Positions 5,394-8,982 of a stretch of DNA of 8,982 nt are shown piece after piece. The position numbers and the translations under genes were made by a program. The notes under the pieces are model-generated. The model saw only the letters and a program-made list of their open reading frames with translations, searched no databases and was not told the origin of the DNA. Source of the stretch: Patescibacteria group bacterium (GTDB taxonomy: Bacteria > Patescibacteriota > Minisyncoccia > Phycocordibacterales > PALSA-1337). How positions within the stretch are numbered: position 1 is the first letter of the stretch; each line of letters begins with the position of its first letter. Location: the NCBI GenBank assembly GCA_023487965.1, contig JAMDBV010000055.1:1-8982 (forward strand), given 5' to 3'.

Positions 5394-7103
5394 ATGAATA
5401 AATACCAGAAAATTCGCATAAGAATAATTCTTTTTGGTATTGTATTATCAGCACTCATCATTGTATCCGCGCTCTACGCGACACAGATCGTCCGTGGCGC
5501 GGATTATGCTACGCGAGCCAACAGACAATATGTAAAACCGGAAAATAGCAGCTATAATCGGGGTAATATTTATTTTAGTTCCAAAGACGGCACCAAGGTA
5601 ACGGCGGCGACATTGGAGAACGGCTATTTAGCCTTTATGAATCCGAAAGTATTGTCCAATCCGTCAGATGCATACAACGCCATTTCCCAGATATATCCGG
5701 TCGACAAAGATCTTTTTATGAAGTCATCGGCAAAGAAAGATGATCCATACGAACAATTCGCCGATCATATCAATACGGACAAGGCGCAATCGATCGCCGG
5801 CCTTCGTATCAAGGGTGTCGGTATCGCCAGCGAATCATGGCGTTCATATCCGGGCAAGTCGCTGGCGGCGCATGTGCTCGGTATAGTCGGAGAGAATGCC
5901 AGCTCTTCCATCGTTGAGGGTAAATACGGCCTTGAACGGTATTATAATGATATATTATCGCGACATTCGTCGGACGAAGGCAATGTCTTCGCGCAATTAT
6001 TTTCCAATATAAAAGGTTCAGTCTTCGGCAAAGATGAAAGTGGCGATATTGTGACGACGATCGAGCCCACCGTTGAGGCGTATCTCGAAAAGACTTTGCT
6101 CGAAACAGACAAGATTTGGCATGCGGATGAAATAGGCGGTATCGTCATGGATCCGTCAACCGGAGAGATTGTGGCTATGGTCTCATTGCCTACGTTTGAC
6201 CCCAATGATGTATCGAAAGTCTCAAATATAAAGGTGTTGTCGGATCCGTTGGTCGAGAATGTCTATGAAATGGGTTCGATAGTAAAACCTCTCACGATGG
6301 CTATGGGCCTCGATTCCGGTACGGTCAATGTCGATTCGACATACGATGATACCGGCTGTCTCATTCTGGACAAAAAGAAAATATGCAATTTCGATGGCAG
6401 GGCGAGAGGTAAGACCGATATGCAGACGATATTGAGCCAGTCCTTGAATGTCGGAGCGGCTACGATCGCTCTCAAGGCCGGCAGTACCACGCTCGCGGAA
6501 TATTTTGGCAAATATGGACTTGGTGAGCGTAGCGGCATAGATCTGCCCAATGAGTCGATCGGTCTCGTCGGCAATCTGAAAAGTGGCAAAGATATCGATG
6601 TGGCGACTGCGGCATACGGACAGGGCATTGCGGTATCGCCGATAGCCATCACGCGTGCGCTTTCTATTCTGGCCAATCACGGATACATGGTCAAACCGCA
6701 TATTGTAAAAAGCATAATTCTGGAAGATGGCAGTACCAAGAATGTAGAAGTCGAACGTACCGGACCGATATTGAAAAAGGAGACGACAGATGAGGTTGTC
6801 AATATGCTAGTCAATGTCGTTGACAAAGCTTTCAAGAAAGGTTCGATTGCGATGACGAATTATTCGATCGCGGCCAAAACAGGCACGGCACAGATACCTG
6901 ACCATGTAAATGGCGGTTATTATAAAGACCGCTATCTACACTCGTTTTTTGGTTTCTTCCCGGCATATAATCCTCGATATATAGTCTTTTTGTATCAGAT
7001 ATATCCGAAGGGGGCAATGTATGCATCGGAAACATTGACGCAACCATTCGACAATATGGCCAAGTTTCTGATAAATTACTACAGTATACCGCCCGATCGG
7101 TAA
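5394..7103 (+). CDS. ftsI: Class B penicillin-binding protein, septal transpeptidase (FtsI/PBP2 type)
   Basis: 569 residues. It cross-links peptidoglycan peptides on the outer face of the membrane, probably at the septum with FtsW. An N-terminal signal-anchor helix (8-29) is followed by the pedestal/dimerisation domain (about 40-220) with a degenerate RGNIYFSSKDG start (56-66), then the transpeptidase domain (about 225-560). All three active-site motifs are present: S295-x-x-K298 (MGSIVKPLT), S350-x-N352 (SQSLN) and K495-T-G (AAKTGTAQ). The conserved MDPSTGEIVAMVSLPTFDPN block lies at 252-271. No PASTA domains follow. It starts 10 bases after the ftsL-like gene; the GAAAGG before the ATG is only one base away, too close for normal use. 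FtsI is preferred over an elongation PBP because of operon position. Confidence 0.93.
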   Translation: MNKYQKIRIRIILFGIVLSALIIVSALYATQIVRGADYATRANRQYVKPENSSYNRGNIYFSSKDGTKVTAATLENGYLAFMNPKVLSNPSDAYNAISQIYPVDKDLFMKSSAKKDDPYEQFADHINTDKAQSIAGLRIKGVGIASESWRSYPGKSLAAHVLGIVGENASSSIVEGKYGLERYYNDILSRHSSDEGNVFAQLFSNIKGSVFGKDESGDIVTTIEPTVEAYLEKTLLETDKIWHADEIGGIVMDPSTGEIVAMVSLPTFDPNDVSKVSNIKVLSDPLVENVYEMGSIVKPLTMAMGLDSGTVNVDSTYDDTGCLILDKKKICNFDGRARGKTDMQTILSQSLNVGAATIALKAGSTTLAEYFGKYGLGERSGIDLPNESIGLVGNLKSGKDIDVATAAYGQGIAVSPIAITRALSILANHGYMVKPHIVKSIILEDGSTKNVEVERTGPILKKETTDEVVNMLVNVVDKAFKKGSIAMTNYSIAAKTGTAQIPDHVNGGYYKDRYLHSFFGFFPAYNPRYIVFLYQIYPKGAMYASETLTQPFDNMAKFLINYYSIPPDR

Positions 7104-7107
7104 ATAT

Positions 7108-8394
7108 ATGCAATTCCTGAAGAAAATCATCGTCTATCTCATCACTTGGGAGGCCAAGATGATCGTGTCGAAATACAAGCCTTTTATCATCGCCGTGACC
7201 GGCAGTGTCGGCAAGACTTCGACCAAGGACGCCGTCTACGGCGTGGTCAAAAACCACAATGCCTATGTTCGCAAATCAGAGAAGAGTATGAATAGTGAGA
7301 TCGGCTTACCTCTTACCATTATCGGCGCGCCGAACGCTTGGCATAGTCTGATGGGATGGTTGGGGAATATCCGGAAGGGTCTCGGTCTCATCTTGAGGAA
7401 GCGAGAGTATCCGGATATGTTGGTCCTGGAATTGGGCGCGGATCATCCGGGTGATATAGCACATACGGTGAAATGGTTGAAACCGAATATCGCCATTTTG
7501 ACAAAAGTGAGCGATACGCCGGTACACGTGGAATTCTTCGATTCACCGGAGCAAGTATTCGTCGAGAAATGTCAGCTCATGGCGGCGATCCGACAGGGTG
7601 GCAAGGCGATACTTTTCGCGGATGATGAGAAACTCGGTCGTGCCAAAGAATATGTTGGCGAAGGAGTGGATATTTCTACATATGGTATTACGGACAAGGC
7701 GAATGTGCGCGGATATGATTATGATATTTATGGTCTGAATGAGGGCATGTCATTCAAGGTAAACTTTGACGGTAGGGAAGAGACGGTCAAGATCGCGCAC
7801 GTTGTCGGTAAGCAACAGATGTATCCGATACTGGCTTCTATCGCCGTCGGCAAGGCCATGAATATGTCGGTGGACGATATTATGCGCGGCGTTTATGATT
7901 ATGAGCCGCCGAAGGGTCGCATGAATGTTATTTCCGGTCTAAATGACGGTACGATCATTGATGATACGTACAATTCTTCGCCGGATGCAGTTGTTTTAGC
8001 CATAGATGCTTTGCGTGACATGAAATGCTCCGGCCGACGCATAGCCATATTGGGCGATATGATGGAATTGGGTAAATATTCGGCCGAAGAACATCGACAT
8101 ATCGGAGCGATTGTATCAAAGGTCGCTGATATCGTTATGACCGCCGGCCCGCGTTCGCACGCCACTGCCATCGAAGCGTTGGCGAATGGGATGGACAAAG
8201 ATAATGTGAAGACCTTCGATAATTCAGACGAGATCGCAGGATACATTCCGGGAATAGTGAGGAGCGGCGATGTTATTCTGGTAAAAGGATCACAGTCGAT
8301 GAGGATGGAGAAGGTAGTGAAGGCGCTCTTGAAAGAAGGGCAAAAAGCAGATAGACTCTTGGTACGGCAGGAAAGTGAGTGGTTGAACAAGTGA
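7108..8394 (+). CDS. murF: UDP-N-acetylmuramoyl-tripeptide--D-alanyl-D-alanine ligase (MurF), short N-terminus
   Basis: 428 residues. MurF adds D-Ala-D-Ala to the UDP-MurNAc-tripeptide using ATP in the cytoplasm, the last step of the soluble precursor pathway. Visible motifs are the P-loop TGSVGKTS (31-38), the acidic LELGADHPGDIA block (107-118), the DDTYNSSPDAV motif (285-295), LGDMMELG (315-322) and the C-terminal VLVKGSQSMRMEKVV. DDTYN and LGDMMELG favour MurF over MurE; the MurE DNPR motif is absent. The usual N-terminal UDP-substrate domain of about 80 residues is replaced by a short amphipathic segment (MQFLKKIIVYLITWEAKMIV), as I recall for MurF-like ligases of Patescibacteria. Alternative starts within the first 25 codons would shorten it further. 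It follows the PBP stop by four bases. Confidence 0.9.
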   Translation: MQFLKKIIVYLITWEAKMIVSKYKPFIIAVTGSVGKTSTKDAVYGVVKNHNAYVRKSEKSMNSEIGLPLTIIGAPNAWHSLMGWLGNIRKGLGLILRKREYPDMLVLELGADHPGDIAHTVKWLKPNIAILTKVSDTPVHVEFFDSPEQVFVEKCQLMAAIRQGGKAILFADDEKLGRAKEYVGEGVDISTYGITDKANVRGYDYDIYGLNEGMSFKVNFDGREETVKIAHVVGKQQMYPILASIAVGKAMNMSVDDIMRGVYDYEPPKGRMNVISGLNDGTIIDDTYNSSPDAVVLAIDALRDMKCSGRRIAILGDMMELGKYSAEEHRHIGAIVSKVADIVMTAGPRSHATAIEALANGMDKDNVKTFDNSDEIAGYIPGIVRSGDVILVKGSQSMRMEKVVKALLKEGQKADRLLVRQESEWLNK

Positions 8395-8414
8395 TTTGCC
8401 AGAATGTTATATGC

Positions 8415-8492
8415 GGCCCTATCGTCTAGTCTGGTCTAGGACACAGGATTCTCAATCCTGGAACTCGGGTTCAAATCCCGATGGGGTCACCA
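8415..8492 (+). tRNA. tRNA-Glu (anticodon CTC), CCA encoded
   Basis: A full cloverleaf can be drawn. The acceptor arm 8415-8421 pairs with 8482-8488 (one G-U at the second pair and one at the sixth). There is a four-pair D stem (GTCT/GGAC), the anticodon stem CAGGA/TCCTG around TTCTCAA with CTC at positions 34-36, and the T arm TCGGG/CCCGA around TTCAAAT. A73 is followed by genomic CCA (8490-8492). It reads GAG glutamate codons. It lies 20 bases after murF and has no convincing promoter of its own, so it may be cut out of the operon transcript. Confidence 0.95.
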
Positions 8493-8496
8493 CTTC

Positions 8497-8517
8497 GTGA
8501 CTTGCTTCGCAAGTCAC
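8497..8517 (+). terminator. Strong hairpin directly after tRNA-Glu
   Basis: GTGACTTGC (8497-8505) pairs perfectly with GCAAGTCAC (8509-8517) around TTC, four bases after the tRNA CCA. No T-run follows. It may mark the 3' end of the murF-tRNA transcript or act as a processing signal. A smaller hairpin (8523-8527 with 8531-8535) follows at once, and CACTTCG is repeated at 8491-8497 and 8515-8521. Confidence 0.5.
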
Positions 8518-8582
8518 TTCGCGGTGCAAGGCACCATAGAAATCGTGAGAGTTGAATAGGTTTTATAGGCACTGTACATACC

Positions 8583-8717
8583 ATGTATTATGTTTATATT
8601 TTGCAAAGCAAGGCCAACCAGAGTTACTATATCGGGGTAACTTCTGATTTGAAAAGACGACTCAAGGATCATAATTCTGGTAATTCCAAATACACATCCA
8701 CCTCTGCATATGCATAG
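8583..8717 (+). pseudogene. Truncated GIY-YIG nuclease-domain protein (UPF0213/YhbQ-like), 44 codons
   Basis: The frame encodes MYYVYILQSKANQSYYIGVTSDLKRRLKDHNSG and stops soon after. The start is the classic N-terminus of small single-domain GIY-YIG nucleases: YYVYIL supplies the G/YIY strand, YYIG the second motif, then the helix with conserved Arg (LKRRLKDH). Family members are typically about 80-100 residues and continue with a Trp/Tyr-rich strand and a catalytic Glu; here TAG at 8715 and TAG at 8721 end the frame before these. No continuation is found in the other plus frames downstream. It is most likely a remnant broken by a rearrangement at about 8690-8715. No clear ribosome-binding site is present. 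Confidence 0.75.
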
Positions 8718-8773
8718 GAATAGGGAAATGGTTTCCAAGAATGGTGCAAGCGTGCCATCGGAGGTAGGGCGTC

Positions 8774-8792
8774 AGGCGGCATTTTGCCGCCT
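8774..8792. repeat. Hairpin 1 of a cluster: AGGCGGC/GCCGCCT
   Basis: A seven-pair perfect stem with an ATTTT loop in non-coding DNA after the nuclease remnant. There is no T-run, so it may not be an intrinsic terminator. Confidence 0.55.
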
Positions 8793-8820
8793 TCAATCTT
8801 GGTGATGTCTACCAAAAAGA

Positions 8821-8844
8821 AAGGCCCGCCTAGGGCGGAACCTT
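8821..8844. repeat. Hairpin 2 of a cluster: AAGG(C)CCGCC/GGCGG(AA)CCTT
   Basis: CCGCC (8826-8830) pairs with GGCGG (8834-8838) around TAG, and AAGG (8821-8824) pairs with CCTT (8841-8844) outside a small bulge. Confidence 0.5.
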
Positions 8845-8878
8845 GCGCAACCAATCTCTGAGCTTGATTTCCACATAC

Positions 8879-8896
8879 CCCGCGGCTTGCCGCGGG
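8879..8896. repeat. Hairpin 3 of a cluster: CCCGCGGC/GCCGCGGG
   Basis: An eight-pair all-GC perfect stem separated by TT. It is the strongest hairpin in the region and lies about 50 bases upstream of the next gene start. Confidence 0.6.
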
Positions 8897-8911
8897 TTCC
8901 TTGTAGGAAAG

Positions 8912-8934
8912 TCTGAAAACCCTCGGTTTTCGGA
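8912..8934. repeat. Hairpin 4 of a cluster: TCTGAAAACC/GGTTTTCGGA
   Basis: A ten-pair stem with one T-G pair (8914-8932) and a CTC loop, directly before the putative -10 TATACT of the last gene. It could be an operator, or the end signal of upstream transcription. Confidence 0.5.
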
Positions 8935-8940
8935 TATACT
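8935..8940 (+). promoter_or_regulatory. Putative -10 element TATACT, possible leaderless start
   Basis: TATACT is followed by six bases and then ATG at 8947, so the predicted first transcribed base falls at or next to the A of the ATG. The -35 candidate 17 bp upstream (TCTGAA, 8912-8917) is weak and sits in the arm of hairpin 4. Confidence 0.4.
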
Positions 8941-8946
8941 TAGCAC

Positions 8947-8982
8947 ATGGCCGACAAAGGACATCACCATGCACACGATAGT
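8947..8982 (+). CDS. Start of an unidentified gene running off the right edge
   Basis: ATG at 8947 opens twelve codons (MADKGHHHAHDS) with no stop before the window ends. The His-rich start gives no family. No Shine-Dalgarno sequence is present, but a TATACT -10 lies six bases upstream, consistent with leaderless expression. Too little is visible to be sure that it is a gene. Confidence 0.4.
   Translation, partial: MADKGHHHAHDS

Noticed and set aside
8383..8412. Promoter for tRNA-Glu (TTGAAC, 18 bp, TTATAT)
   Set aside because: The -10 match is poor (3 of 6) and the predicted start would fall inside the tRNA.
8724..8861. Plus-frame continuation of the nuclease after the two stops (45 open codons)
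   Set aside because: The translation lacks the Trp/Tyr strand and the catalytic Glu region of GIY-YIG proteins, so stop readthrough or a point nonsense mutation does not explain the truncation.
8669..8974. Minus-strand open frame of 101 codons
   Set aside because: It runs antisense through the nuclease remnant and across four hairpins, with no ribosome-binding site or recognisable family. It could be a repeat-derived frame but is not supported as a gene.

Overview
The window looks like a piece of a bacterial chromosome, probably from the Candidate Phyla Radiation (Patescibacteria, Parcubacteria-like). The evidence is a compact division and cell-wall cluster with 2-10 nt gaps or a 4-nt overlap, weak or absent Shine-Dalgarno sequences in it, a MurF without the usual N-terminal UDP-binding domain, and TGA used as an ordinary stop. 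The lineage is inferred from gene style and has not been tested.

Left part (1-3460). Two minus-strand genes point away from the division cluster. The first fills 1-1160 and runs off the left edge. It encodes a new-looking N-terminal domain, a Pro/Ala-rich linker of about 215 residues, one membrane helix and a short charged helix. The second (2915-3358) encodes a small probable lipoprotein. Both have a TTGACA/17 bp/TAnnAT promoter and the same GAAAGGCACG sequence just before the start codon, so they look co-regulated. Between them sits a complete IS66-family element (1253-2791) with 35-bp perfect terminal inverted repeats, an intact single transposase gene and a perfect 8-bp target duplication. 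It landed 3 bp upstream of the -35 box of the first gene and left the core promoter intact.

Middle (3457-3661). A divergent control region holds a perfect DnaA box, a second near-match, a TATAAT -10 element, two TGGGA repeats 10 bp apart that resemble MraZ operator boxes, and a palindromic leader.

Right-centre (3662-8394). A tightly packed plus-strand dcw operon: mraZ (regulator), rsmH (16S rRNA methyltransferase), an ftsL-like bitopic protein, a class B penicillin-binding protein (FtsI/PBP2 type) and murF (D-Ala-D-Ala adding ligase). It couples septal peptidoglycan precursor synthesis and cross-linking to division. murE is not between ftsI and murF.

Right end (8395-8982). A tRNA-Glu(CTC) with encoded CCA follows murF by 20 nt. 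Then come a strong hairpin, a truncated GIY-YIG nuclease remnant, a run of four GC-rich hairpins, and the first 12 codons of a gene that may be read from a leaderless transcript.
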